64,000 bases of DNA from an uncultured Actinomycetes bacterium (GTDB lineage: Bacteria; Actinomycetota; Actinomycetes; Mycobacteriales; Nakamurellaceae): contig CALANS010000212.1 of the NCBI GenBank assembly GCA_937926105.1, positions 62,001 to 126,000 of the forward strand, in the 5' to 3' direction. Positions 19,416 to 27,406 of the stretch are shown here, piece by piece. The translations under genes and the position numbers were made by a program. Positions within the stretch are counted from its first letter, which is position 1. Each line of letters opens with the position of its first letter. The notes beneath the pieces are model-generated. The model was not told the DNA's origin. It saw only the letters and a list, made by a program, of their open reading frames with translations, and made no database searches.

Positions 19416-20411
19416 TCAGCCGGACTCGTCGACCAGGGCATGCGCCACGGAGGAGTCCGTCACCAATGTCTTGACCAAACCGGAGGACAACACGGCTCGA
19501 ATGGCATTGGCCTTTCTGGCCCCGCCCGCAATGGCCAGCACGTTCGGGATCGCGGCCAGCTGCGCGGCGGTGACCGACAGGCATCGGTCGGAAAACTCCG
19601 GGGCCAGCACCTCGCCGCCCTGGCCGAAGAGCACCGCGCAGACCTCCGCCCGAACACCGCTGCGGCGCAACCGAGTGCGCTCTCGTGGCGCAATGCCGTC
19701 ATGCAGGATGGAATCGATGGGATCCCAGCTGCCGATCGACACCGCCGCAACGGTGACCGAATCGTAGTGGCGCACGGTGTCCCGGACCGCCGGCTCGTTG
19801 CCCAGTGCGCGTGCGGTCTCGGCGTTGCTCACGACCATCGGCGCATACAGCGGGAACACCGGCCCACCGGACCTGCCGGCCACGCTGCGCACCACATCGA
19901 CCGCGTTCAATCCTGGCTCGCCGACCACCCCGGTGAGCTGAACCACGCTGCAGGGCGCCAGGGTGCGCAGGTGGCGCACCGTCGCGTTGACGGTCCTTCC
20001 CCAGCCCACCCCGAGCACGTCCGACTCCGTCACCATCTCGGTCAGCAGATCTGCCGCCACCTGTCCCAGCGCCTCGCGTAGCGGTTCGGGTTCCTGATCG
20101 AGTGCCCGGACCACGACGGCCTGACGCAGGTCGAACTGCGTTCGCACGGCCTCCGACAGTTCGACATCGATCTGGGCGGGTGCCTGAATCTCCACCCGGA
20201 CGAGGCCCTGGGCCAGGCACGCGTCCAGGATCCGGGCTACCTTGAAGCGCGAAATACCAAAGCGCTGAGCGATATCCAGCTTGGAGTCGCCATGAAGGTA
20301 GTAGCGGCGGGCGATGGCCAGCGCCTGGATGAGCTCCCCGGGTCCCATGCCGCCGACTCGCTGGCCCGTCTGCAGCGTCGCTGACTGATCGCCTCGGGGC
20401 CCATCGCTCAT
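19416..20411 (-). CDS. SorC/DeoR-family sugar-responsive regulator
   Basis: A 331-residue transcription factor: a short N-terminal helix-turn-helix (ALAIARRYYLHGDSKLDIAQRFGISRFKVARILDACLAQGLV) followed by a long sugar-phosphate-binding domain (VLGVGWGRTVNATVRHL... VVQLTGVVGEPG... LAIAGGARKANAIRAVL). Relatives include LsrR and EryD. The ATG at 20411 lies inside the palindrome 20406-20417. An internal ATG at 20348 (MGPGELIQALA) is also plausible and would put the operator in the leader; AGGGGA upstream weakly favours the first. It likely represses itself and the divergent importer until a phosphorylated substrate binds. Confidence 0.87.
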   Translation of the reverse strand: MSDGPRGDQSATLQTGQRVGGMGPGELIQALAIARRYYLHGDSKLDIAQRFGISRFKVARILDACLAQGLVRVEIQAPAQIDVELSEAVRTQFDLRQAVVVRALDQEPEPLREALGQVAADLLTEMVTESDVLGVGWGRTVNATVRHLRTLAPCSVVQLTGVVGEPGLNAVDVVRSVAGRSGGPVFPLYAPMVVSNAETARALGNEPAVRDTVRHYDSVTVAAVSIGSWDPIDSILHDGIAPRERTRLRRSGVRAEVCAVLFGQGGEVLAPEFSDRCLSVTAAQLAAIPNVLAIAGGARKANAIRAVLSSGLVKTLVTDSSVAHALVDESG

Positions 20412-20417
20412 ATGAGC
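20406..20417. promoter_or_regulatory. SorC operator at the regulator's own start
   Basis: GCTCATATGAGC is a perfect 12-bp palindrome overlapping the start of the regulator gene. The same sequence occurs at 20567-20578 and, with one change, at 16685-16696. Autoregulation is inferred. Confidence 0.62.
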
Positions 20418-20517
20418 ATGGTCCCCTTTTGCGTCGCACGATGCAACAACGGGGATGGCGGATGCGCCGGACGCCGCTCCGGCCGCCGAGGATCAGCGGT
20501 CGGATAGGACGAGACTG

Positions 20518-20578
20518 TTGACACGCCGCGCCTCGGGGGTTAACGTGCTCATCGTTGTGGCATCGCGCTCATATGAGC
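20518..20578 (+). promoter_or_regulatory. Importer promoter with SorC operator
   Basis: TTGACA (20518-20523), a 17-bp spacer and TAACGT (20541-20546) form a good sigma-A-type promoter. A GCTCAT half-site follows directly at 20548, and the perfect palindrome GCTCATATGAGC lies at 20567-20578, 22 bases before the first permease ATG. A repressor bound there would block initiation or early elongation. Confidence 0.7.
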
Positions 20579-20600
20579 ATTCACAGATTGACGGGATCGG

Positions 20601-21599
20601 ATGACCCTGACGGACGCGCCAGCGCGGGTGAGGCGTATGGCGCCCGCCTTCGATGCGCGCATCGGCGGGCCGCTGGCGTTCCTCGTCGCCTTGGCCGTCG
20701 TGTTCGGCATCGCAGGCAACAACTTCTGGACCTTTGCTAACATCCGCAGCGTCTTTTTCGTGGCGGCGATCCTGGTGATCGCGACGCTGGCGCAATCGAC
20801 GGTTGTCGTCACCCGGAACCTTGATCTGTCGATCGGTGCGGTCATGGCGGGATCGGCATATTTCGCTCTGCTGCTCATCGACGCCCACCCGGGTCTGGGC
20901 GGCCTGCTCCTGCCGATGGCCATCTGCATCGGCGCCGTGATGGGCGCCATCAACGGGTTCATCGTGGCCTTCATCGGCATCCCCTCGTTGATTGCCACCC
21001 TGGGTACTCTGTCGCTTTTTCGCGGCCTGATCTACGCCTCGGCCGACGGCCGGCAGATCAGCGTGGGGAGCGTGCCGGATTGGCTGTTGTCGTTGGTGGC
21101 GGCGCGACCGTTCGGCATACCGGTGCTGGTTGTGGTAGGGATCGTCGCGGTCGTGGCGGTGGGAGTCGTCTTTCAACGGACGGGCTTTGGCCGCAACCTG
21201 TTCGCGGTCGGGTCAAGCGTGCAGGCCAGCGAGTTCTACGGGCTGCCGCGACGCGGCACGGTGCTGCGCGCCTTCATACTGTCCGGTACCTTGGCCGGGA
21301 TTGCGGGCACATTTCTGGCCGGAAGGGCCGGCACCGTCACGGTGGACATTGCCAGCGGCTATGAGCTGCAGACGCTAGCCGCGGCCGTCATCGGTGGCGC
21401 CTCGCTGCTCGGCGGAACGGGGTCCGCCCTCGGTGCCGCCCTGGGCGCGCTCATCCTGGCGACCATCGACAACGGTCTGGTGCAGGTGGGCCTGTCAGGC
21501 TACTGGCAGGGCTTCGTACAGGGCTGCGCGATCGTGCTGGCCGTCGGCTTCGACGTGCTGCTGAAGCGACAGTTCGCCCGCCGGGTGGAGCGTCGATGA
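20601..21599 (+). CDS. Sugar ABC importer permease 1 (RbsC family)
   Basis: A 332-residue inner-membrane channel subunit with about nine to ten hydrophobic helices. The family signature of carbohydrate-uptake-2 permeases is present: TRNLDLSIGAVMAGSAYF, FIGIPSLIATLGTLSLFRGLIY, and AAVIGGASLLGGTGSALGAALGALIL. It pairs with the next permease to form the pore. The start at 20601 is the first ATG after the operator promoter. Its stop overlaps the next start (ATGA at 21596-21599). Confidence 0.9.
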   Translation: MTLTDAPARVRRMAPAFDARIGGPLAFLVALAVVFGIAGNNFWTFANIRSVFFVAAILVIATLAQSTVVVTRNLDLSIGAVMAGSAYFALLLIDAHPGLGGLLLPMAICIGAVMGAINGFIVAFIGIPSLIATLGTLSLFRGLIYASADGRQISVGSVPDWLLSLVAARPFGIPVLVVVGIVAVVAVGVVFQRTGFGRNLFAVGSSVQASEFYGLPRRGTVLRAFILSGTLAGIAGTFLAGRAGTVTVDIASGYELQTLAAAVIGGASLLGGTGSALGAALGALILATIDNGLVQVGLSGYWQGFVQGCAIVLAVGFDVLLKRQFARRVERR

Positions 21600-22648
21600 C
21601 GGCCGCGACCGACATACGTGGTGCCCGCAGGTGGCTGCCGGGCGGTCGCGCCCAGCGGCCGTACCTCGGCCTGCCCGGGTGGAATACCGGCCTGATCGTC
21701 CTGATCGTGGTGACCACCGTTTGGGCATCGATGTCGTCCCCCGCCTTCCTGCACTCGGCCCAGCTGTTTGCGGCTGGTCAGGCCGTCGTCGTGACCGCGA
21801 TCCTGGCGCTCGGCCTGGCCATGGTTGTCATCGTGGGCGAGATCGACATCTCGTTGACATCCAACCTCGCCTTCTGCACGGTGTTGGCCGGCATGGCCGC
21901 GGCCGGCGGAGTTCCGGCGGCCCTGATCATCCCGATCGCGCTGCTCGCGGGTGTCCTGCTCGGACTGCTCAACGGCGTCCTGGTCGCGGTCTACGGTATG
22001 CCATCGCTGGCCGTCACCCTGGGGGCCATGGGCGCCTACCAAGGGGCCGCGTACCTGGTCGGCGGCGACAATGGCTACACGCAATTCCCCACCGCGGTAC
22101 AAGAATTGGGGATCGGGTACGTGGGCCCAGTTCCCATTTCGTTGATCGCCTTTGGCATCATTGCAGTGCTGTTCGCCGTGATCCTGACAACCACCACCGT
22201 GGGCCGATCGATGTACGTCGTCGGAAGGGCGGCCGAGGTGGTTCGCCGCAACGGGTCATCGGTGATCGTCACCAAGCTGTGCGCCTTCGGCCTGGGCGGC
22301 CTGACCGCGGGCGTTGCCGCTCTCGTCTTCGTCGGCTACTACGGCAGCGGCAGCGGTAGCGCGGCCTCCGACAGCATCTTGCTGGTCGTGACGGCGGTCG
22401 CGTTGGGCGGGCTGGACATTTATGGTGGTACCGGCCGGATCTCGAGCGTGGTGCTCTCGCTGATCCTCATCGGCGTGCTCCAGGACGGCATGGGGCTGTT
22501 GAACGTGGACACCACCGTGCAGACGATCGTCATCGGCCTGTTGCTGATTGTGAGCCTGTCGGTGTCCAGGCTGCTTGCAGGCACCCACGGACCGCTGTTG
22601 CCGCAGTTCCTTCGCAGGAGCCCTCCGGCATCGACCAGTAGTTCCTAA
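21596..22648 (+). CDS. Sugar ABC importer permease 2 (RbsC family)
   Basis: A 350-residue partner permease with the same fold: GEIDISLTSNLAFCTVLAGM, VAVYGMPSLAVTLGAMGAYQGAAY, and ALGGLDIYGGTGRISSVVLSLILIGVLQDGM. Two different permeases, one double ATPase and one lipoprotein receptor make a complete CUT2-type importer, the arrangement also found in LsrC/LsrD. Translation is coupled to permease 1 by a 4-bp overlap. Confidence 0.88.
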   Translation: MTAATDIRGARRWLPGGRAQRPYLGLPGWNTGLIVLIVVTTVWASMSSPAFLHSAQLFAAGQAVVVTAILALGLAMVVIVGEIDISLTSNLAFCTVLAGMAAAGGVPAALIIPIALLAGVLLGLLNGVLVAVYGMPSLAVTLGAMGAYQGAAYLVGGDNGYTQFPTAVQELGIGYVGPVPISLIAFGIIAVLFAVILTTTTVGRSMYVVGRAAEVVRRNGSSVIVTKLCAFGLGGLTAGVAALVFVGYYGSGSGSAASDSILLVVTAVALGGLDIYGGTGRISSVVLSLILIGVLQDGMGLLNVDTTVQTIVIGLLLIVSLSVSRLLAGTHGPLLPQFLRRSPPASTSSS

Positions 22649-22675
22649 TCCCGTTGTCCCGTCAAGGAGAGTGGC

Positions 22676-23878
22676 ATGACTGAACGAGGTGCTCGAACCG
22701 AGAACGACTCCACCGCCAGTGGGTTGAGCCGTCGAGGGTTTCTATCCGGATCGCTGGCCGCCGGTGGGCTCGCCCTGCTGGCCGCCTGCGGTTCCTCCGG
22801 CGGCGGAGCGGCGACCGGGTCTGGCGGTGCCGGCTCGGGCGGCTCCACCAGTGCCGCCGGTGGCTCTGCCAGTGCTGCGGGCGGTTCCAGTGCTGCGGGC
22901 GGTTCCAGCGCTGCGGGCGGATCGAGTGCTGCGGGCGGCACGGCCGGTGCGGGCGGCAGCGGCCTGACGATGGTCAATGTGCCCAAATGGACCACGTTCC
23001 CCTACTTCCAGTCCTGCAATCAGGGCGCCAAGAAGGCCTGCGACGAGCTGGGCGCGACGCTCACCTACACCGGCCCGACCTCGCCGGACGCCGAGCAGCA
23101 GGTTGCCACCTTGCAAAAGGTGGTGGCTCAGCACCCGGACATCATCCTGCTCTCGGCGATCGAGCCGGATAACGTCGCGGGAGTGTTGGGAAGTGCGCGC
23201 AAGCAGGGAATCACCGTGGTCACCTACGACGCCGACTGCGCCGCACAGGCCCGGGATCTGTACTGCAACCAGCTGACGTATGAGACCGCTGCCAAGGCAT
23301 ATTTGGATGCCGCGCTGATGGATGATCCGGCGGGCGGCAAGGTGGTGTTCATGGCGGCGACGCCGACGACCGCGAACCACATGGGGCAGATCGATGCCAT
23401 GAAGAAGCTGATCTCGCAGGGCGGGAAGTACGCGGTCTTTACGGCGGGTAAGACCTACTTCGTTAACGATGATGTCACCAAGTCGGTCGACACGATGACC
23501 AACATCATGCAGTCGGATCCGAGCGTGAAGTTCATGATTTCCGGTTCGGCCGTGAGCGTTCCGGCGGCCGCCCAAGCCATCGAGACGGCCGGGAAGCAGG
23601 GCAAGGTGTTCACCACCGGTGCCGCCATTCCGGACGACATCAAGAAATACCTCGAGGACGGGTCCGAAAAGGCGTTCGTGCTGTGGGATCCCCAGAACCT
23701 CGGCTACATGGCGGCCTACGCGGCGGCCCTGATCCATCAGGGGAAGCTCAAGCCCGCGCCGGGTGTGAAGTTCACTGCGGGTTCGCTGGGGACCTTTACC
23801 GTCGGGGCCGACAACGTTGCGCCCTACAACCGACCGCTGACCTTCACCAAGGACAACATCGATCAGTACGTGTCGTGA
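22676..23878 (+). CDS. Sugar ABC importer substrate-binding lipoprotein (Tat-exported)
   Basis: A 400-residue periplasmic-binding-protein-type receptor. The N-terminus has a twin-Arg motif (SRRGFLSG) followed by a hydrophobic stretch and lipobox LAAC, so it is probably Tat-exported, lipidated and anchored outside the membrane. A flexible Gly/Ser/Ala linker of about 65 residues follows. The sugar-binding domain (type I fold) starts near LTMVNVPKWTTFPYFQSCNQGAKKA and includes DIILLSAIEPDN, TVVTYDADC and the Asn-rich hinge. AAGGAG precedes the ATG. The ligand is unknown, but rhamnose- or AI-2-type receptors share this fold. Confidence 0.87.
   Translation: MTERGARTENDSTASGLSRRGFLSGSLAAGGLALLAACGSSGGGAATGSGGAGSGGSTSAAGGSASAAGGSSAAGGSSAAGGSSAAGGTAGAGGSGLTMVNVPKWTTFPYFQSCNQGAKKACDELGATLTYTGPTSPDAEQQVATLQKVVAQHPDIILLSAIEPDNVAGVLGSARKQGITVVTYDADCAAQARDLYCNQLTYETAAKAYLDAALMDDPAGGKVVFMAATPTTANHMGQIDAMKKLISQGGKYAVFTAGKTYFVNDDVTKSVDTMTNIMQSDPSVKFMISGSAVSVPAAAQAIETAGKQGKVFTTGAAIPDDIKKYLEDGSEKAFVLWDPQNLGYMAAYAAALIHQGKLKPAPGVKFTAGSLGTFTVGADNVAPYNRPLTFTKDNIDQYVS
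22871..22942 (+). repeat. Four tandem 18-bp units in the receptor linker
   Basis: Units begin at 22871, 22889, 22907 and 22925 with consensus AGTGCTGCGGGCGGTTCC; the first two are identical. They encode SAAGGS repeats of the linker. Such repeats change copy number by slippage, so linker length may vary between strains. Confidence 0.85.
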
Positions 23879-23951
23879 CCATCGAGGCCCAGGGCGCGCC
23901 GGGCGGAATGGTTGGCCCGGCACGCCTTCGGCTCCGGCGAAGGTGTGAGCA

Positions 23952-25559
23952 ATGACAGCAGCAACGGCCGCGTCGCAGACCCGGACGCCGGGTGGGGGCG
24001 GTGTGCGTTTGCGGGCGAGTGACGTCTCCAAGCGATACGCCGCCGTCACCGCGCTCGACGGCGCCAACCTGACCGTTCAGGCCGGCGAAGTACACGCGCT
24101 GCTAGGCGCGAACGGAGCGGGAAAGTCGACCCTGGTCAAGGTCATCACCGGGGTGACTGCGCCGGACAGCGGGGTAATCGAACTCGATGCAGCGCCGGTG
24201 AGCTTTCGGACGGCGAAGGCCGCGCGCGATGCCGGAGTGGCGACTGTATTCCAGGACCCGCCGCTGTTTCCACAGCTCGATGTGGCCGAGAACATCATGG
24301 CCGGCATGTTTCCCAGCACACGGCTGGGAATGATCGATCGGACGCGCGCACGGCGAGATGCGCAGGAGATCTTGGATCGGCTGGGCATCTCGTTGTCCCC
24401 GGGACGGTTGGTACAGACCCTGTCGGCCGCCGAGCGAGAGTTTGTCGCGATTGCCCGCGCTCTGCGGGTCGAGTCCAAAGTGCTGATACTCGACGAGCCG
24501 ACGGCATCTCTGACCCCCGACGACACCGGCCGGCTGTTCGAGGTAGTTCGTCGATATCGCGCGGATGGTGGTGCGGTGCTGTTCATCTCGCACCGCATGG
24601 AGGAGATCCGCGAGATCGCGGACCGGATCACGATCTTCCGTGACGGCACGGATGTCTACTCCGGCCCGGTGGGAAGCCTGACCGACGACCAGATCATCGA
24701 GCAGATGCTCAACGAGGACTACACGCATCGCTTGCAAGACGCGGCTGCCGCGTCGACGCCGAGTGAAGGCCCCGTCGTGCTCGCCGTGCAGGGTTTGAAC
24801 GCCGGCGCCCGGGTGCGCGATGTGTCGTTGAGCCTGCGCGCCGGTGAGATCGTGGTGATCGCAGGACTGGTCGGCTCCGGCCGCAGCGAGACGCTGGAGA
24901 CCATTGTGGGTCTGCGGTCCGAAACCTCCGGCACGGTCGAGGTTCGCGGGCGCGTGCTGCGCCGGCGTTCGCCGCGGCTGATGTCTCGGAGAGGTGTCGT
25001 GCTGGTTCCGGAAGACCGTGATGTGCAGGGCCTTGTTTACGGCTTTGGCATCAGTGAGAACATCGGCATGGGGGGAGCCAATCACACCAGCCGGTATGGC
25101 TTGCTGCGTCGCACGCGGGAACGACGTGCGGCGCACACTCAGATGTCGGCGCTGTCGGTGCGCGCCGCCGGAACGGAAGCAGACGTGGCCTCGCTGTCGG
25201 GAGGTAACCGGCAGAAGGTGGTGCTCGGCAAGTGGCTGGCGACCGCGCCGGCGGTGATGCTGCTGGACGAACCCACCAAGGGCGTCGACGTCGGTGCGAA
25301 GGCCGAGATACATGCCATCCTGCGACGGTTGGCCCAGCAGGAGGGCATGGGCGTGCTGGTGGTCTCCTCCGACCTGGAAGAGGTACTGGGCTTGGCCGAT
25401 CGCGTGCTGGTGATGCGCGGCGGTCGCCTGGTTGCCGAGCTGTCGGGGGCGGGCGCCACCGAGCGTGCCGTGATGACCGCCGCGGCGCTGGCTCGCCCGA
25501 CTGACACCGACGATGACCGCGGCCAGGAGCGACAGAGCGAAAGGGATGCGACCCGGTGA
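23952..25559 (+). CDS. Sugar ABC importer double ATPase (RbsA family)
   Basis: A 535-residue protein with two fused nucleotide-binding domains that power the importer at the inner face of the membrane. Domain one has Walker A GANGAGKST, an ABC signature degenerate to TLSAAERE, and Walker B VLILDEPTASLT. Domain two has GLVGSGRSE as a weakened Walker A, the signature SLSGGNRQK, and MLLDEPTKGVDVG as Walker B. Asymmetric halves are normal in this family. The next gene starts within its stop (GTGA at 25556-25559). Confidence 0.9.
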   Translation: MTAATAASQTRTPGGGGVRLRASDVSKRYAAVTALDGANLTVQAGEVHALLGANGAGKSTLVKVITGVTAPDSGVIELDAAPVSFRTAKAARDAGVATVFQDPPLFPQLDVAENIMAGMFPSTRLGMIDRTRARRDAQEILDRLGISLSPGRLVQTLSAAEREFVAIARALRVESKVLILDEPTASLTPDDTGRLFEVVRRYRADGGAVLFISHRMEEIREIADRITIFRDGTDVYSGPVGSLTDDQIIEQMLNEDYTHRLQDAAAASTPSEGPVVLAVQGLNAGARVRDVSLSLRAGEIVVIAGLVGSGRSETLETIVGLRSETSGTVEVRGRVLRRRSPRLMSRRGVVLVPEDRDVQGLVYGFGISENIGMGGANHTSRYGLLRRTRERRAAHTQMSALSVRAAGTEADVASLSGGNRQKVVLGKWLATAPAVMLLDEPTKGVDVGAKAEIHAILRRLAQQEGMGVLVVSSDLEEVLGLADRVLVMRGGRLVAELSGAGATERAVMTAAALARPTDTDDDRGQERQSERDATR

Positions 25560-26584
25560 GTGCCAGGATCCTCGTGGTCGGAGACGGGTACATGCCGGCC
25601 GACAGCTTCCTCCCGGCGCTCCGGGCGGCGGGGCTGGAAGGCGATGCGGAGCTGCGTGACGTGGACACCACGGCCACGGCAGACCTCCCCGGTCTGCGTG
25701 AGTACCAGGGCTCCCCGGAGCAGCTGAACTCCTGGCTCGATGGCCACCGCGTGCTGTGCGTGCACGCTGCGCCGGTCACCCGAGAATTGCTGCTGGAGCA
25801 CCCGAGCGTGCGGCTGGTCGCCTGCGCCCGCGGCGGTCCGGTCAACATCGATTTGCCGGCGGCGAGGGATCTCGGAGTTGTGGTCACGACCACTCCGGCC
25901 AAGAATGCGCCGGCGGTCGCAGATCTCACGGTGTGCATGATGATCATGCTGCTACGTCGCTTGCTGCCCGCCGCGCTCTCACTGCGCGATCTGTCCGGCG
26001 CGGGCGTGCGGGAGATCGACTCGACCTTTATCGGCAGCGGGTGGATGGCAGCCGAGCCACGCGGTCGCACGCTTGCACTGATCGGCGTCGGGAATGTGGC
26101 CCGCCAGGTGGCGCCGCTGGCGGCGGCATTGGGGATGCGCATGGTCGGCTACGACCCCTACGCCCCAGCCGACGTGGCGTCGCTCGGCATCCAGCTGGGT
26201 GGCCTCGAGGAGGTCCTCGGTCAAGCGGATGTCGTGAGTCTGCACGCCAGGGCGACACCCGAGACGCGGCATCTGATCGATGCCGCACGCATCGCGATCA
26301 TGCGGCCAGGGGCGCTGTTGATCAACACTTCTCGACAGTCGTTGGTGGATGAGGAGGCCGTGCTGCGAGCGTTGGAATCCGGCCAGCTCGGTGGCGCGGC
26401 GCTGGATGTCTGTGAACCCAAGGGGCAGTGGCACGAGTTGGTCCGGCGCGACGACGTGATCATCACCCCACACCTGGGTGGCGCGACCATCGAGACCCGG
26501 GAACGTGGCGCGGTGATGGTCGCGGAGGAGATCACCCGGTACCTGGCCGGTGTTGGGGCGCGTCATCCCGCGTCACTGGGCTGA
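25556..26584 (+). CDS. D-isomer 2-hydroxyacid dehydrogenase (phosphoglycerate dehydrogenase-like)
   Basis: A 342-residue NAD-dependent enzyme that interconverts a 2-hydroxyacid and a 2-oxoacid. The NAD fold shows LALIGVGNVARQVAPL and the downstream acidic YDPY. Catalytic residues are visible: Arg in INTSRQSLVDEEA, Glu in LDVCEPKGQW, and His in IITPHLGGAT. With a sugar importer and aldolases around it, a sugar-acid product (glycerate, lactate or tetronate type) is the likely substrate, by inference. Start GTG overlaps the ATPase stop. Confidence 0.84.
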   Translation: MSARILVVGDGYMPADSFLPALRAAGLEGDAELRDVDTTATADLPGLREYQGSPEQLNSWLDGHRVLCVHAAPVTRELLLEHPSVRLVACARGGPVNIDLPAARDLGVVVTTTPAKNAPAVADLTVCMMIMLLRRLLPAALSLRDLSGAGVREIDSTFIGSGWMAAEPRGRTLALIGVGNVARQVAPLAAALGMRMVGYDPYAPADVASLGIQLGGLEEVLGQADVVSLHARATPETRHLIDAARIAIMRPGALLINTSRQSLVDEEAVLRALESGQLGGAALDVCEPKGQWHELVRRDDVIITPHLGGATIETRERGAVMVAEEITRYLAGVGARHPASLG

Positions 26585-26628
26585 CCATTTGCCCGCCGAC
26601 GACCACCACCAACGAAGGAGTAGAGCCG

Positions 26629-27375
26629 ATGTCCCCCGGTGCACCGCGCGAGCTGGCCGACCGCGTCCTGGACGCGAATATGGCCATCCCCGCAACCGGG
26701 TTGGCGCAGATGACATGGGGTAACGTCAGCGGTGTCGATCGCGAACGCGGGGTGTTCTTGATCAAGCCGTCCGGCGTGCCATATGTGGAATTGACGGCTG
26801 ACCTGCTGGTGACGGTTCGGTTGGAGGACGGTCGGGTGATCGACGGCGACCTGCGCCCGTCGGTCGACGCCGAAACGCACCGTGCGCTGTATCTCAGCTT
26901 CCCGGAGATCGCAGCCATTGCGCACACCCACTCGACCTTTGCCACCGCATTTGCGCAAGCAGAACGTGATATTCCCGTTCTGGGCACCACGCACGCCGAT
27001 GTCTTCGACGGGCCGGTGCCGTGCGCGCGGCCACTGACCCAGGCCGAATGCGACGACCGGTACGAGCAGCACACCGGCACGGCGTTGGCCGCGGTGGTTA
27101 TCCAGCGTGGGAAGCCCGTCATGGGTGTGCCGGCGGCACTGGCCGCGAATCATGGCCCGTTTAGCTGGGGAGCCTCGCCCGCCGAGGCAGTGAGCCACGC
27201 TCGGGTGTGCGAGGCCGTTGCCGAACTCGCCGTCCTGACGCTCCAGCTCTCTCCGGATGCTTCGCCGCCCGCGCACGTCATCGATCTGCACTACCGGCGC
27301 AAGCACGGTCCCCATGCCACGTATGGAAATCCAGAGTTCACCGCATCGCTGCCGTCCCGACAGCGGTCGCGATAA
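26629..27375 (+). CDS. Class II aldolase/epimerase, AraD-FucA family
   Basis: A 248-residue zinc enzyme. Members are L-ribulose-5-phosphate 4-epimerase or L-fuculose-phosphate aldolase. Substrate loop GNVSG (31-35) and KPSGV (46-50) bind phosphate. Zinc ligands are His99 and His101 (HTH) and His175 (NHGPF). THADVFDGPVPC lies between. The length suits AraD (about 230). The ATG at 26629 has GAAGGAG nine bases upstream; longer in-frame starts would overlap the dehydrogenase gene. With a ribulokinase-like enzyme in the cluster, a pentulose-phosphate substrate is the simplest guess. Confidence 0.83.
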   Translation: MSPGAPRELADRVLDANMAIPATGLAQMTWGNVSGVDRERGVFLIKPSGVPYVELTADLLVTVRLEDGRVIDGDLRPSVDAETHRALYLSFPEIAAIAHTHSTFATAFAQAERDIPVLGTTHADVFDGPVPCARPLTQAECDDRYEQHTGTALAAVVIQRGKPVMGVPAALAANHGPFSWGASPAEAVSHARVCEAVAELAVLTLQLSPDASPPAHVIDLHYRRKHGPHATYGNPEFTASLPSRQRSR

Positions 27376-27406
27376 CCATGCGAACGGGAAAGGCAGTGCC
27401 ATCGAC

